Source of the DNA: Aquisediminimonas profunda
Lineage (GTDB): Bacteria > Pseudomonadota > Alphaproteobacteria > Sphingomonadales > Sphingomonadaceae
NCBI RefSeq assembly: GCF_019443285.1
Contig: NZ_CP080327.1
Location: 806,001-870,000, forward strand
Direction: 5' to 3'
DNA length: 64,000 bases
The notes under the pieces are model-generated. The model saw nothing but the letters and a program-made list of their open reading frames with translations. It did no database searches and was not told the origin of the DNA. The position numbers and the translations under genes are program-made. Position 1 is the stretch's first letter. Each line of letters begins with the position of its first letter. Below, in pieces: positions 35,066-43,983 of this stretch.

Positions 35066-36382
35066 ATGGCCAAGCGGCTTACATTCTACATCATGATCGG
35101 GCTGATACTCGGCATCCTGGCCGGGGCGGCCATCCACTTCTTCTACACGGGCAGCGTCCTGACCGAGCCCAACACCATTCCGGATGACGTGAAGGCCAGC
35201 CTTGCAGAATGGGGCAAATATTTGGGCCTTGTCACCGACATCTTCCTGCGGCTGATCAAGATGATCATCGCGCCGCTGATCTTTGCGACACTCGTCTCGG
35301 GCATCGTCCATATGGGCGACACGGCAGCACTGGGTCGCGTAGGCGCAAAGACCATCGGCTGGTTTATCGGCGCGACGGTGGTTTCGCTGACGCTCGGCAT
35401 GATTCTCGTCAACATCCTCCAGCCGGGCGCCGGCGGCGGGTTCGAGCTGCCGCCTCCCGATGTGACGGCCGGAATCGCCAAGCCTGAAAGCGATTTTTTC
35501 AAGATCATCGCCGAAATGTTCCCCAAGTCGATCATTGAAGGCATGGCGAACAACACGATCCTGCAAATCGTGATCTTCTCGGTTTTCTTTGGTGTGGCGA
35601 TGACAGCGGTCGGCGAAAAAGCCGAGCCTATCACCAAGGGCATCGATGCGCTGGTCCATGTCATGCTGCAGGTGACGGACTATGTGATGCGCGCCTCGCC
35701 CCTCGCGGTCTTTGCGGCAATGACCAAGGTCGTTGCGATCAATGGACTTGGCATCATCGGGACCTTCATCAAATTTATCGGGAGCTTCTACCTGGGGCTG
35801 GCGATCCTTTGGATTGTCCTCTTCATTGCTGCCTTCCTCGTGGTCGGACCGCGGGCCGGAACGCTTTTCCGCTATATTCGCGAACCAATCCTGCTCGCCT
35901 TTTCAACCGCATCGTCGGAAGCGGCCTATCCCCGCACGCTCGAGGCGCTGGACCGTTTTGGTGTTCCGCCCAAGATCGCAAGCTTTGTCCTCCCGCTCGG
36001 CTATTCGTTCAATCTCGATGGTTCGATGATGTACATGACTTTCGCGACGCTCTTCATCGCGCAACTTTATGGCATGCACATTCCGGTCGAAGCGCAGATC
36101 ACGATGCTGCTGACGCTCATGCTGACCTCGAAGGGCATGGCGGCCGTTCCACGGGCAAGTCTTGTGGTCATTTCAGCTGTCATGGCGCAGTTTCATATTC
36201 CCGAAGCCGGACTTGTCCTGATCCTCGCGGTCGACCAGTTTCTCGACATGGGGCGGTCAGGGACAAATGTTGTCGGCAACGCGGTTGCAGCGGTCGTTGT
36301 GGCCAAGTGGGAAGGCGACCTTGATGCGCCCGAACCCCCGGAGATCGAACCGCCGCACGCCCCCACCAGCCATGTGCATTGA
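35066..36382 (+). CDS. Dicarboxylate/amino acid:cation symporter (DAACS family)
   Basis: A 438-residue membrane protein of the GltP/DctA family, with about eight transmembrane helices plus re-entrant loops. Characteristic motifs: FLRLIKMIIAPLIFATLVSGI, AFSTASSEAAYPRTLEALDRFGVPPKI (serine-rich HP1), FVLPLGYSFNLDGSMMYMTFATLFIAQLYGM (TM7 NLDGS), DQFLDMGRSGTNVVGNAVAAVVVAKWEG (NxxxD motif of TM8). Likely transports C4-dicarboxylates or acidic amino acids with sodium or protons. The start ATG 35066 follows GAGGAAA. Confidence 0.93.
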   Translation: MAKRLTFYIMIGLILGILAGAAIHFFYTGSVLTEPNTIPDDVKASLAEWGKYLGLVTDIFLRLIKMIIAPLIFATLVSGIVHMGDTAALGRVGAKTIGWFIGATVVSLTLGMILVNILQPGAGGGFELPPPDVTAGIAKPESDFFKIIAEMFPKSIIEGMANNTILQIVIFSVFFGVAMTAVGEKAEPITKGIDALVHVMLQVTDYVMRASPLAVFAAMTKVVAINGLGIIGTFIKFIGSFYLGLAILWIVLFIAAFLVVGPRAGTLFRYIREPILLAFSTASSEAAYPRTLEALDRFGVPPKIASFVLPLGYSFNLDGSMMYMTFATLFIAQLYGMHIPVEAQITMLLTLMLTSKGMAAVPRASLVVISAVMAQFHIPEAGLVLILAVDQFLDMGRSGTNVVGNAVAAVVVAKWEGDLDAPEPPEIEPPHAPTSHVH

Positions 36383-36479
36383 TTTGCCGGGACGCAATCA
36401 CCCAAGAAATTGCATCGGCCTGCATTGACCTTTCGGTCCAGAACTGAAAGCCTCTGGGGTGACAGTGAAAGGGGCCAAC

Positions 36480-37673
36480 ATGGGGATCGGAACGGAAGAA
36501 GAAACGGCATTTTCATTTGATGGCGACTGGCGGGAGCTGGCGCCGATCCTGTTCACGAACCTGATGCTCTCGATCGTGACTTTGGGGTTCTATCGTTTTT
36601 GGGGCATCGCACGCGAACGGCGCTATCTCTGGAGCAAGACACGGTTCATCGACGACCGGCTTGAATGGACAGGCACGGGCAAGGAATTGTTCCTGGGCTT
36701 CCTGCTGGTCATTGCGATCCTCTTCGTGCCGCTTTTCCTGCTCCAGTTCGTGGCGCAGGCGTTGATCCTGCGCGGTCATGCGGCCTTTGCAGGCGTCCTC
36801 GCCCTCTCGGTCTATCTCGTCTTCTTCTATGTGGCCGGGCTCGCCATATTCCGGGGTCTTCGCTATCGGCTCAGCCGGACGCACTGGCACGGAATCCGGG
36901 GCGGCAGCGACGATCCGGGCTTTGGCTATGGCTGGTCCTATACCTGGAAAACGATCGTCGGATCCTTTGCGCTCGGGCTGCTCATTCCCTGGTCGATGAC
37001 GAGCCTGTGGAGCGAACGCTGGAACCGGATGAGCTTCGGGCCACACAATTTCGAATCCGGCCCCGAATGGGGCGGCCTGATGCGGCGCTTCCTGCTGTGC
37101 TATCTTGCGCCGATCGTGGCACTGATCGCCGGGATTGCGGCTGCAATCGCCGGGGCCGCATCCGGCGGCAGTTCCGGCGGTATTGCGGGCGGCGCTGTTG
37201 CAGTCGTGCTTGTTCTTGGGTCGCTCTATATCGTGCTGCCCCTCTTGGCCCTGGCTTATTATGCCGCGTTCTTCCGCGAGATGATCGGGACATTGAGTCT
37301 GTCGACGCTGAATTTCCATTTCTCTGCGCGCACCAAGGACTGGCTCCTGCTGATGCTGGGCAACATCGGGCTCTACGTCCTCGTGTTTGCGCTGGCACTC
37401 ATTGTGGCATCAATGCTCGGCATTGCTGTGCTCCCAAAGGACCCGCAGGCCATGGCACATCCGCCAATCGCGACCTTTGCGATCATTGCCCTGATCGTCG
37501 CGATACCACTGGGGCTGGTCGGGGGATTCGTCCGTTACCGCAACTGGCACTTCTTCATCCGCCATCTTGAAGCAGGCGGCGAGATCGATCTTGTCACGCT
37601 GACCCAGTCCAGCACACCGGAACCGCGCCAGGGCGAAGGGCTGCTCGACGCATTGGACATGGGTGGCTTCTAA
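36480..37673 (+). CDS. DUF898 / YjgN family membrane protein
   Basis: A 397-residue integral membrane protein with a N-terminal cytoplasmic start (EEETAFSFDGDWRELAPILFTNLMLSIVTLGFYRFWGIARERRYLWSKTRFIDDRLEWTGTG is the DUF898 signature) and about six to eight hydrophobic segments. YjgN proteins are poorly understood. It begins at ATG 36480 after AAAGGGG. The next gene, 2 bases downstream, encodes a membrane M48 metalloprotease; YjgN-M48 pairs are common in bacteria, suggesting a common membrane quality-control or proteolytic task. Confidence 0.88.
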   Translation: MGIGTEEETAFSFDGDWRELAPILFTNLMLSIVTLGFYRFWGIARERRYLWSKTRFIDDRLEWTGTGKELFLGFLLVIAILFVPLFLLQFVAQALILRGHAAFAGVLALSVYLVFFYVAGLAIFRGLRYRLSRTHWHGIRGGSDDPGFGYGWSYTWKTIVGSFALGLLIPWSMTSLWSERWNRMSFGPHNFESGPEWGGLMRRFLLCYLAPIVALIAGIAAAIAGAASGGSSGGIAGGAVAVVLVLGSLYIVLPLLALAYYAAFFREMIGTLSLSTLNFHFSARTKDWLLLMLGNIGLYVLVFALALIVASMLGIAVLPKDPQAMAHPPIATFAIIALIVAIPLGLVGGFVRYRNWHFFIRHLEAGGEIDLVTLTQSSTPEPRQGEGLLDALDMGGF

Positions 37674-37675
37674 GC

Positions 37676-38752
37676 GTGACTGATGTTTCGGGCCTCTGGC
37701 ATTATGACGGAAAGACGGCGATCCGGCACAAGGTCGACCTCCGGACGGAGGTGGACGGATTTGTTCTGATCGGAGACGGTGTCGACAATGGCACTTATCG
37801 CTGGAGCGATCTTGTCCGCAGGGACGACAGCCCGGATGGGCCGGTCTACGGGCTGAAAGACAGGGCTGGTTGGCGCATCTGCTTTGCCAGTGGCGTGCCG
37901 GACGCGATTCGCAGCCAACTGCCCGAGCCTGCCCGCTATGGCCGATGGGTTGACCGGCTCGGCTTCTGGCGAGCCTCCGGAGTGTTTCTTGCCGTTTCGG
38001 CGCTCTTTGCCTTTGCTGTCTTCAAGGCGCCGGATTGGCTCGCGCCCAATATCCCGTTCGCATGGGAAAAGCGGATGGGCGATGCAATGGTCGGCGATTT
38101 CGGGGGCCGCTTCTGCAATGGACCGGGCGGGCAGGCGGCGCTTGATGCGCTCGTTCGCAAGATCGATCAGGGCAAGCCTGCAGTGCGCGTCCATGTCGCC
38201 AATATCGGCATGGTCAATGCCGTCGCCTTGCCCGGCGGCAACATCGTGCTGTTTCGCGGGCTCCTGCAGGAAGCGAAGTCGCCGGATGAGATCGCTGGCG
38301 TGCTCGGGCATGAAATCGGCCATGTGCGCAAGCGCCATGTGGTTCAGGCACTCATGCGACAGGCCGGTCTCAGCGTCTTGCTGGGCGGTTTTGGAGGTAA
38401 TGGCGGGGGCTATCTCAATGCAATGCTTGCTGCATCCTATTCGCGCGAGGCGGAAAGTGCGGCGGATGATTATGCCATCCAGCAGTTGAAGCTGGCCCGG
38501 ATTTCCCCGGATGACACGGCCGCCTTCTTTGCCCGCATGTCGGCGCAGGAAGCAAAGCTGGGTGAAGCGGCGGCTGCGCTCGGCTATGTGTCTTCGCATC
38601 CGCTGTCACAGTCCCGTGAACGGGCGTTTCGCCAAAGCAGGCAGGCAGGCACAACCTATGCGCCCGTGATCGATGCGGACCAGTGGGCAGCACTTTCCGA
38701 CATTTGCCACGACGATCCGAAGGTTCCGGCAGATGACAGTCTGTTCTTCTGA
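37676..38752 (+). CDS. M48 family metallopeptidase, membrane anchored
   Basis: A 358-residue protein with an N-terminal soluble domain, a transmembrane helix at about 98-117 (FWRASGVFLAVSALFAFAVF) and a peptidase domain. The zinc motif HEIGH is at 212-216, the third ligand is in the EAESAADDYA helix, and the substrate-cleft strand NAVALPGGNIVLFRGLL is standard for M48 (BepA/LoiP-like). The active site probably faces the periplasm. It starts with GTG 37676, two bases after the YjgN stop, implying co-translation. Confidence 0.9.
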   Translation: MTDVSGLWHYDGKTAIRHKVDLRTEVDGFVLIGDGVDNGTYRWSDLVRRDDSPDGPVYGLKDRAGWRICFASGVPDAIRSQLPEPARYGRWVDRLGFWRASGVFLAVSALFAFAVFKAPDWLAPNIPFAWEKRMGDAMVGDFGGRFCNGPGGQAALDALVRKIDQGKPAVRVHVANIGMVNAVALPGGNIVLFRGLLQEAKSPDEIAGVLGHEIGHVRKRHVVQALMRQAGLSVLLGGFGGNGGGYLNAMLAASYSREAESAADDYAIQQLKLARISPDDTAAFFARMSAQEAKLGEAAAALGYVSSHPLSQSRERAFRQSRQAGTTYAPVIDADQWAALSDICHDDPKVPADDSLFF

Positions 38753-38835
38753 GTCTTGGCATAGAACCCGGCTTCGCAAGGCACGGCAATGCCGCTATGG
38801 GGGAGCAATCTCATAATCGTCAGGAGCAGCGCCCG

Positions 38836-39090
38836 ATGTTTCGCAGGATTTTTCTGGATCACCCCGCCGAAGTTGAAGAAGGCTTTTTTGAGCATTTCCG
38901 CGTGGCGGCAAGCTTTGGCCTGACCATGATCCGGGGCGGATTGGGCGCGCTGGTTCATGCTTTCATTCCGGCACTCTGCGTGACGAGCGGCAGCGACACG
39001 ATTCGCCGCCTCAATACGCTGATGGTCGAAAAGCGCGGAGCGAAGCGCAATGCAACGGTCGAGATGCTGTCTGTTGAATGGATAATTTGA
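38836..39090 (+). CDS. DUF6356 family protein
   Basis: An 84-residue protein: FRRIFLDHPAEVEEGFFEHFRVAASFGLTMIRGGLGALVHAFIPALCVTSGSDTIRRLNTLMVEKRG. This matches DUF6356, a family of small, single-hydrophobic-helix proteins confined to sphingomonads. Function unknown; the hydrophobic segment (residues 27-48) may insert in the membrane. ATG 38836 gives the family start MFRRIF; a longer frame from 38797 is less plausible. It overlaps the hydrolase gene by 13 bases. Confidence 0.85.
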   Translation: MFRRIFLDHPAEVEEGFFEHFRVAASFGLTMIRGGLGALVHAFIPALCVTSGSDTIRRLNTLMVEKRGAKRNATVEMLSVEWII

Positions 39091-39809
39091 CGCGCGCCGA
39101 CGGCGTGAGGCTCGCCTATTCGCGGCAAGAGGGCAAGGGCCCGACGGTCGTTTTCCTCTCAGGGTACATGTCCGACATGACGGGCGGAAAAGCCGTTGCG
39201 CTCGACGCCTGGGCTGCGCGCAACGGCCACGCGTATCTTCGTTTCGACTATGGCGGCTGCGGGGCCAGCGAAGGCCGGTTCGAAGACCAGACGCTGGCAG
39301 GCTGGCTCGCCGATGCCCTGCTGCTGATCGATACGCTCATTGAGGGTCCGGTCGTGCTCGTCGGATCGTCGATGGGCGGCTGGCTGATGCTGCTGGCAGC
39401 GCTTGCCAGGCCGGAACGGGTCGTCGGATTGATCGGAATTGCAGCGGCGCCGGACTTTACCGACTGGGGCTACACCCAGGAACAGAAGCTTGAAATTCTC
39501 TCAAGCGGCCGGCTTGAGCAAGCCTCTCCCTATGGGCCCGAACCAACTGTGGTCACCAAGGCATTCTGGCAATCCGGAGAAGCGCACCGACTGTTGCATG
39601 GGCCGATTGCGATCGATTGCCCTGTGCGGCTCCTGCACGGGCAGCGCGATCGCGACGTGCCGTGGCACTATAGTACGCACCTCGCGTCATTGCTGCGTTC
39701 AGACGATGTGCAGGTTGTGCTTGTCAAGGATGGTGACCACCGCCTGTCGCGCGAGCAGGACATCGCCCTGCTCCTGCGAACGACCGAGACTTTGCTGGAG
39801 CACCTGTGA
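39078..39809 (+). CDS. Alpha/beta-fold hydrolase
   Basis: A 243-residue serine hydrolase. Nucleophile S98 in VGSSMGGW, acid in LLHGQRDRDVPWHYS, and catalytic His in DGDHRLSREQD; oxyanion FLSGYMSDMTGGK. The architecture resembles ABHD10-type (palmitoyl-/mycophenolic ester hydrolases) and other small carboxylesterases; substrate unknown. ATG 39078 lies inside the DUF6356 gene. Its stop is overlapped by the TPR gene (GTGA), so the whole block DUF6356-hydrolase-TPR-gloA-gloB is likely one operon. Confidence 0.88.
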   Translation: MDNLTRADGVRLAYSRQEGKGPTVVFLSGYMSDMTGGKAVALDAWAARNGHAYLRFDYGGCGASEGRFEDQTLAGWLADALLLIDTLIEGPVVLVGSSMGGWLMLLAALARPERVVGLIGIAAAPDFTDWGYTQEQKLEILSSGRLEQASPYGPEPTVVTKAFWQSGEAHRLLHGPIAIDCPVRLLHGQRDRDVPWHYSTHLASLLRSDDVQVVLVKDGDHRLSREQDIALLLRTTETLLEHL

Positions 39810-40549
39810 TCCTCCTTTACCTTGCCGCAGAAGCCGCCATTGCCGGACCCGCTTCCAGTGCTGATGAAGCGCGCTTTGCCTCTTGCGTGGCGCTGACGGA
39901 AAAGGACGCTGTTCAGGCCCTTGAGGCGGCGGGAACCTGGCAAGTCCAGGGCGGCGGCGTTCTCGCTCGGCAATGCGCAGGCCTGGCCTATGCAAGCCTC
40001 AAGCGATGGCTTCCGGCGGCCACTGCATTCCAGCAGGCTGCCGAGGACGCCGAACGGCATGGCGATGCGCGCGCCGCACGACTTTGGGTGCAGGCCGGCA
40101 ATGCGGCGCTCGCAGGCGGCGACATGGTCAAGGCAGGCCAGTATCTGGATGCAGCGCTCGCGGGCGGGGCCCTGACAGGTGCCGAGGCCGGCGAAGCCCA
40201 TCTCGATCGAGCCCGTGCGCATGCAGCGACAGGCGACACCGTGACTGCGCGTGTCGACCTCGACATGGCTCTGAAGCTGGTGCCGGCAGATCCGCTCGCC
40301 TGGCTCCTGTCCGCAACACTGGCGCGCCGCACGGGTGATCTTGCTAGAGCGCAGGCTGATATCGGCGAAGCCATGAAGCGCGCCCCCGACGACGCCGCGG
40401 TTGCACTCGAAGCCGGAAACATCGCTATCCTGTCTGGCGCCGAAGCGGCCGCGCGGACGGCCTGGACGGCTGCGGTCAAGGCATCGCCAGACAGTCCTGC
40501 CGGCGTGGCGGCTGCCGATGCACTCAAACGCTTGGGCGAGCCGAAATAA
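39806..40549 (+). CDS. TPR-repeat protein, secreted
   Basis: A 247-residue protein beginning with a hydrophobic stretch (ILLYLAAEAAIAGPASS) that could be a signal peptide or membrane anchor, followed by five or so TPR-like helical pairs (RQCAGLAYASLKRWLPAATAFQQAAEDAERHGDARAARL..., AEAGEAHLDRARAHAATGDTVTARVDLDMALKLVPADPLAWLLSATLARRTGDLARAQADIGEAMKRAPDDAAVALEAGNIAILSG). Probably a periplasmic or membrane protein-interaction factor; role unknown. GTG 39806 overlaps the hydrolase stop. Confidence 0.82.
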   Translation: MILLYLAAEAAIAGPASSADEARFASCVALTEKDAVQALEAAGTWQVQGGGVLARQCAGLAYASLKRWLPAATAFQQAAEDAERHGDARAARLWVQAGNAALAGGDMVKAGQYLDAALAGGALTGAEAGEAHLDRARAHAATGDTVTARVDLDMALKLVPADPLAWLLSATLARRTGDLARAQADIGEAMKRAPDDAAVALEAGNIAILSGAEAAARTAWTAAVKASPDSPAGVAAADALKRLGEPK

Positions 40550-40567
40550 TGCGCTAACACTGCGGCC

Positions 40568-40981
40568 ATGAAATATCTGCACACCATGATCCGGGTCAGT
40601 GACCCCGCCGCCACCCTGGCCTTTTTCGAATTGCTCGGTTTGAAGGAAGTGGGTCGTTACGACAGCGAGCAAGGACGTTTCACCCTGATCTTCCTCGCCG
40701 CCCCAGGGGACGAATCGGCTCAGGTCGAATTGACGCACAACTGGGACGAAGCGGGTTATGGCGAAGGCCGCAATTTCGGGCATCTCGCCTATCGCGTCGA
40801 CAATATTTACGAGACCTGCCAGCGGCTGATGGATGCCGGCGTGACGATCAACCGCCCGCCGCGCGACGGTCACATGGCTTTCGTGCGTACGCCCGACAAT
40901 ATCTCGATCGAACTGCTGCAGGATGGGAGCCTGCCGCCGCAGGAGCCCTGGGCATCCATGCCGAACACGGGGCATTGGTAG
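40568..40981 (+). CDS. gloA: Lactoylglutathione lyase (glyoxalase I)
   Basis: A 137-residue VOC-fold metalloenzyme that isomerises the methylglyoxal-glutathione hemithioacetal. The four metal ligands H5, E54, H72 and E115 are all present in the right contexts (YLHTMIRV, QVELTH, GHLAYRVD, SIELLQDG). Length and the absence of a plant-type long insertion indicate the nickel-dependent proteobacterial type. It is directly followed by gloB, the next enzyme of the pathway, at a 1-base gap. Confidence 0.95.
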   Translation: MKYLHTMIRVSDPAATLAFFELLGLKEVGRYDSEQGRFTLIFLAAPGDESAQVELTHNWDEAGYGEGRNFGHLAYRVDNIYETCQRLMDAGVTINRPPRDGHMAFVRTPDNISIELLQDGSLPPQEPWASMPNTGHW

Positions 40982-40982
40982 G

Positions 40983-41714
40983 ATGGCTCTCGAGATTGTG
41001 CGCATCCCCGTTCTCTCGGACAATTATGTCTGGCTGGTCCACGAGCCGGATTCGGGCGAGACGATGGTTGTCGATCCCGCAGTTGCGGACCCGGTGCTCT
41101 CCGAAGCGGAAAGCCGCGGATGGCGGATCACGCAAATCTGGAATACGCACTGGCATCCCGATCACACTGGCGGCAATGAAGCCATCAAGGCAGCAACGGG
41201 GTGCGTCATTACGGGCCCGGCCGCAGAGTTCGAGCGCATTCCAACGCTTGATGTGCAGGTGACTGGAGGGGACGAGGTCAGGCTGGGCAGCTGCACTGCA
41301 GTCGTGATGGCCGTGCCTGCGCATACAGCAGGCCATATTGCCTTTCACTTCGCCGCTGAACGGGCCGTCTTCGTGGGCGACACGCTGTTTCCAATGGGGT
41401 GCGGTCGCCTGTTCGAAGGGACAGCGGAGCAGATGTTTGACAATATGGCCAGACTCGGCGCCCTTCCGCCCGAAACGCAGGTTTATTGCGCGCATGAATA
41501 TACCCAGTCTAACGGCCGCTATGCGCTGGTGGCGGAGCCGGACAATATAGCCCTTGTGACGCGCATGACGGCGGTCGATGCGGCGCGGGCGCGCGGTGAA
41601 GCAACGGTGCCGACGACGATCGGGCTTGAGCGTGAAACCAACCCGTTCATGCGGGCGGGTTCGGTCGCGCAGTTGGCCGAACGCCGCGCGGCAAAGGATG
41701 GATTTCGCGGCTGA
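40983..41714 (+). CDS. gloB: Hydroxyacylglutathione hydrolase (glyoxalase II)
   Basis: A 243-residue metallo-beta-lactamase-fold enzyme that splits S-lactoylglutathione to lactate and glutathione. The THWHPDH motif is at 55-61, with H56, H58, D60 and H61; further ligands are in PAHTAGH and the DTLFPMGCGRLFEG loop, and CAHEY completes the site. ATG 40983 with gloA one base upstream makes a methylglyoxal detoxification pair. Confidence 0.95.
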   Translation: MALEIVRIPVLSDNYVWLVHEPDSGETMVVDPAVADPVLSEAESRGWRITQIWNTHWHPDHTGGNEAIKAATGCVITGPAAEFERIPTLDVQVTGGDEVRLGSCTAVVMAVPAHTAGHIAFHFAAERAVFVGDTLFPMGCGRLFEGTAEQMFDNMARLGALPPETQVYCAHEYTQSNGRYALVAEPDNIALVTRMTAVDAARARGEATVPTTIGLERETNPFMRAGSVAQLAERRAAKDGFRG

Positions 41715-41761
41715 ATCTGCTAAAGTTTTGGACTTGGGGGCGTGTTGGAAGGAGTATAGCC

Positions 41762-42184
41762 ATGCGCAAGACCATGTTCATTTTTCCGCTTGCCAGCCTT
41801 TTGCTGTGCAGTGGCGTTTCTGCCTCTTCGGCCTCTCGTGAAGCCCGCTATGCCAGCGAAGAGGCACGGCTTCAAAAGGCTCTGGCCGGCTTGACGCCCG
41901 GAAAGCCACAAGACTGCATCCGATTGCGCGATGCCAATGGGACACAAAGTTTCGAGAACGGCAAAGGCACCTTGATCTTCCGGGTCTCCCGCAAGCTCGT
42001 CTATCGCAATGACACGCGCGGCACCTGTTCTGGCATCGGTCGGGATCGCGCGCTGATCACCCGCATTTTCGGCGGCACCCAATTGTGCCGCGGCGACATT
42101 GCGGAAAGCGCGGACCTTGTCGCCGGCTTTACCGGCGGCAGTTGCGCCATGGGAGACTTTGTCCCCTACACCGCTGGGTCCTAA
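41762..42184 (+). CDS. Secreted cysteine-containing hypothetical protein
   Basis: A 140-residue protein with a signal peptide (MRKTMFIFPLASLLLCSGVSA, cleaved at VSA-SS). The mature chain has four cysteines (in QDCIRL, GTCSG, QLCRG and GSCAMG), suggesting two disulfides. I do not recognise the family; the pattern ...CIRL..N..S.. RVSRKLVYRNDTRGTCSG resembles other uncharacterised sphingomonad secreted proteins. It sits alone between gloB and the convergent fadD-like gene, overlapping that gene's stop by four bases. No catalytic motif is visible. Confidence 0.75.
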   Translation: MRKTMFIFPLASLLLCSGVSASSASREARYASEEARLQKALAGLTPGKPQDCIRLRDANGTQSFENGKGTLIFRVSRKLVYRNDTRGTCSGIGRDRALITRIFGGTQLCRGDIAESADLVAGFTGGSCAMGDFVPYTAGS

Positions 42185-43983
42185 CTGCGATACAACGCGT
42201 CGATCTGTTCACCATAGACCTGCCGGATCATGTGCCGGCGGATCTTGAGCGACGGTGTGAGCATTTCATTGTCGATGGTGAAACCGTCGGGCGTCAATGT
42301 GATGTTGCGGACCTTTTCGGTCAGCGTGAGCTGGCGATTTACGCGGTCGACGGCCTCCATCACGGCGGAGCGGAATGCCGGCAGGTCGGAAAGCGCCTTG
42401 AGATCATATTTGATGTCGTTGGCCACGGCCCATTCTGCGGCCCATTCAGGATCCGGGACGACAAGCGCAACGAGATGGGGCCGCTTGTCACCACTGACCA
42501 TCGCCTGGATGATTTCGGGCTGAAGCGTGAGCATCCCTTCGATCTTTTGTGGCGAGATATTCTCACCCTTGTCGTTGACGATAATGTCCTTCTTGCGATC
42601 GGTGATCCGAATGCGGCCCTTTTCGTCAAACTCGCCGATATCTCCTGTGTGAAGCCAGCCATCCTTTAATACGCGTGCCGTTTCGGCCTCGTTGCGCCAA
42701 TAGCCGTGCATCACGAGCTCGCCGCGGACCAGAATCTCCCCATCCGGCGCGATCTTCACCTCGACACCCTTCATCGGCGGACCGACCGTATCCATCTTGA
42801 GTCCAACGGCCGGCCGGTTGCATGAAATGACCGGCCCCGCTTCCGTTTGGCCATAGCCTTGGAGCAAGGTCAGCCCGACGCTGTGGAAAAAGATGCCGAC
42901 GTCCGGATTGAGCGGTGCGCCACCAGACACCAATGCCTTCATCCGGCCGCCAAAGCGCTGCTGGATCTTGGGACGCAGCGTCTTGTCGATAAACAGGTTC
43001 ATCGGTTTGTCCCAAATCGGGACGCCCCCCTTCATGTCCTTTTCGCCCAGGTTGAGGGCTCTGCGGAGCAGGGCTTGCGCGAACTTGCCTTGTTTCTCGA
43101 CAGTCTTGAGCATCCGTGCGCGCAACACTTCGAACAAGCGTGGCACGACGACCATGATCGTCGGGCGGACTTCCTCGATATTGGCAGCCAGCTTCTCGAG
43201 CCCCTCGGCATAGTAGATCTGTCCGCCAAGGCCGATCGGCAGGAACTGTCCCCCGGAATGTTCATAGGCATGGCTGAGCGGAAGGAAGGACAGGAAAACC
43301 TCATCGCCCCAGCCAAAGTCGTTCGCGATGATGTCGACACATCCGGCAACGTTGAGAAGGATCGCGCCGTGATGTTGCTGCACGCCGCGCGGTGCACCGC
43401 CAGTCCCGCTGGTGTAGATGATGCAGGCCAGGTCTTCGCGTTTGAATTCGGCTTCGGCGTTCGCGGCACAGGCGGCCACATCGACGTCGGACTTGCTGAC
43501 AAGATCGGACCAGTCATGGGCCTTGACGCCACTCGTCTGCCCGACACGCAAGGGCTCGATCCCGATAATATGTTGCGCATTTGTCGCCCGTATTGCTGCA
43601 GGCATGACAGCTGCCGCAAGCTTCTGGGTCGATACGATAATCGCGGATGCGCCGGAATCCTCAATGATATGTTGGTGATCGCGCTCGCCATTGGTCGTGT
43701 ACGTCGGCACAGTGATGCAACCCGCTGCCATGATGCCGAGATCCGCGATGCACCATTCGGGTCGGTTTTCCGAAACGAGCATCACCCGGTCGCCGCGCTT
43801 CAGACCCATATCCGCAAGCGAAACGGCAAGCGATGTCACTTGCCGTGCGGCATCAGCCCAGCTGAGCGATTGCCAGCGGCCTTCCGATTTGTGCCAAAGA
43901 AAGGGCGCATTGCCCTTTGCTTCCGCCCTCCGGAAGAACATCGTGACTAGATTGGGAAACTCTTCGAATTGCCTCATGCTCAT
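42181..43983 (-). CDS. Long-chain acyl-CoA synthetase (AMP-forming)
   Basis: A 600-residue ANL-superfamily enzyme that activates fatty acids with ATP and CoA. AMP-binding core YTSGTGGAPRGVQQHHGAI (A3 motif with TSGTGG), FLPLSHAYEHSGGQF, GYGQTEAGPVISCN, and the hinge/C-terminal YWRNEAETARVLKDGWLHTGDIG, then ITDRKKDIIVNDKGENISPQKIE with the catalytic lysine region. The N-terminal FEEFPNLVTMFFRRA matches the FadD15-type of acyl-CoA synthetases. ATG 43983 overlaps the ggt stop (ATGA). Encoded after pyrD-ggt on the minus strand. Confidence 0.94.
   Translation of the reverse strand: MSMRQFEEFPNLVTMFFRRAEAKGNAPFLWHKSEGRWQSLSWADAARQVTSLAVSLADMGLKRGDRVMLVSENRPEWCIADLGIMAAGCITVPTYTTNGERDHQHIIEDSGASAIIVSTQKLAAAVMPAAIRATNAQHIIGIEPLRVGQTSGVKAHDWSDLVSKSDVDVAACAANAEAEFKREDLACIIYTSGTGGAPRGVQQHHGAILLNVAGCVDIIANDFGWGDEVFLSFLPLSHAYEHSGGQFLPIGLGGQIYYAEGLEKLAANIEEVRPTIMVVVPRLFEVLRARMLKTVEKQGKFAQALLRRALNLGEKDMKGGVPIWDKPMNLFIDKTLRPKIQQRFGGRMKALVSGGAPLNPDVGIFFHSVGLTLLQGYGQTEAGPVISCNRPAVGLKMDTVGPPMKGVEVKIAPDGEILVRGELVMHGYWRNEAETARVLKDGWLHTGDIGEFDEKGRIRITDRKKDIIVNDKGENISPQKIEGMLTLQPEIIQAMVSGDKRPHLVALVVPDPEWAAEWAVANDIKYDLKALSDLPAFRSAVMEAVDRVNRQLTLTEKVRNITLTPDGFTIDNEMLTPSLKIRRHMIRQVYGEQIDALYRS

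Noticed and set aside
33560-35659. A 699-codon open frame on the minus strand
   Set aside because: It is the antisense shadow of the Mur-ligase-like gene and the symporter; its protein has no recognisable domain, whereas the plus-strand genes have complete motifs.
39668-41023. A 451-codon minus-strand frame over the TPR and gloA genes
   Set aside because: No domain signature; the opposite strand has GloA and GloB with all metal ligands and ATGA-coupled starts.
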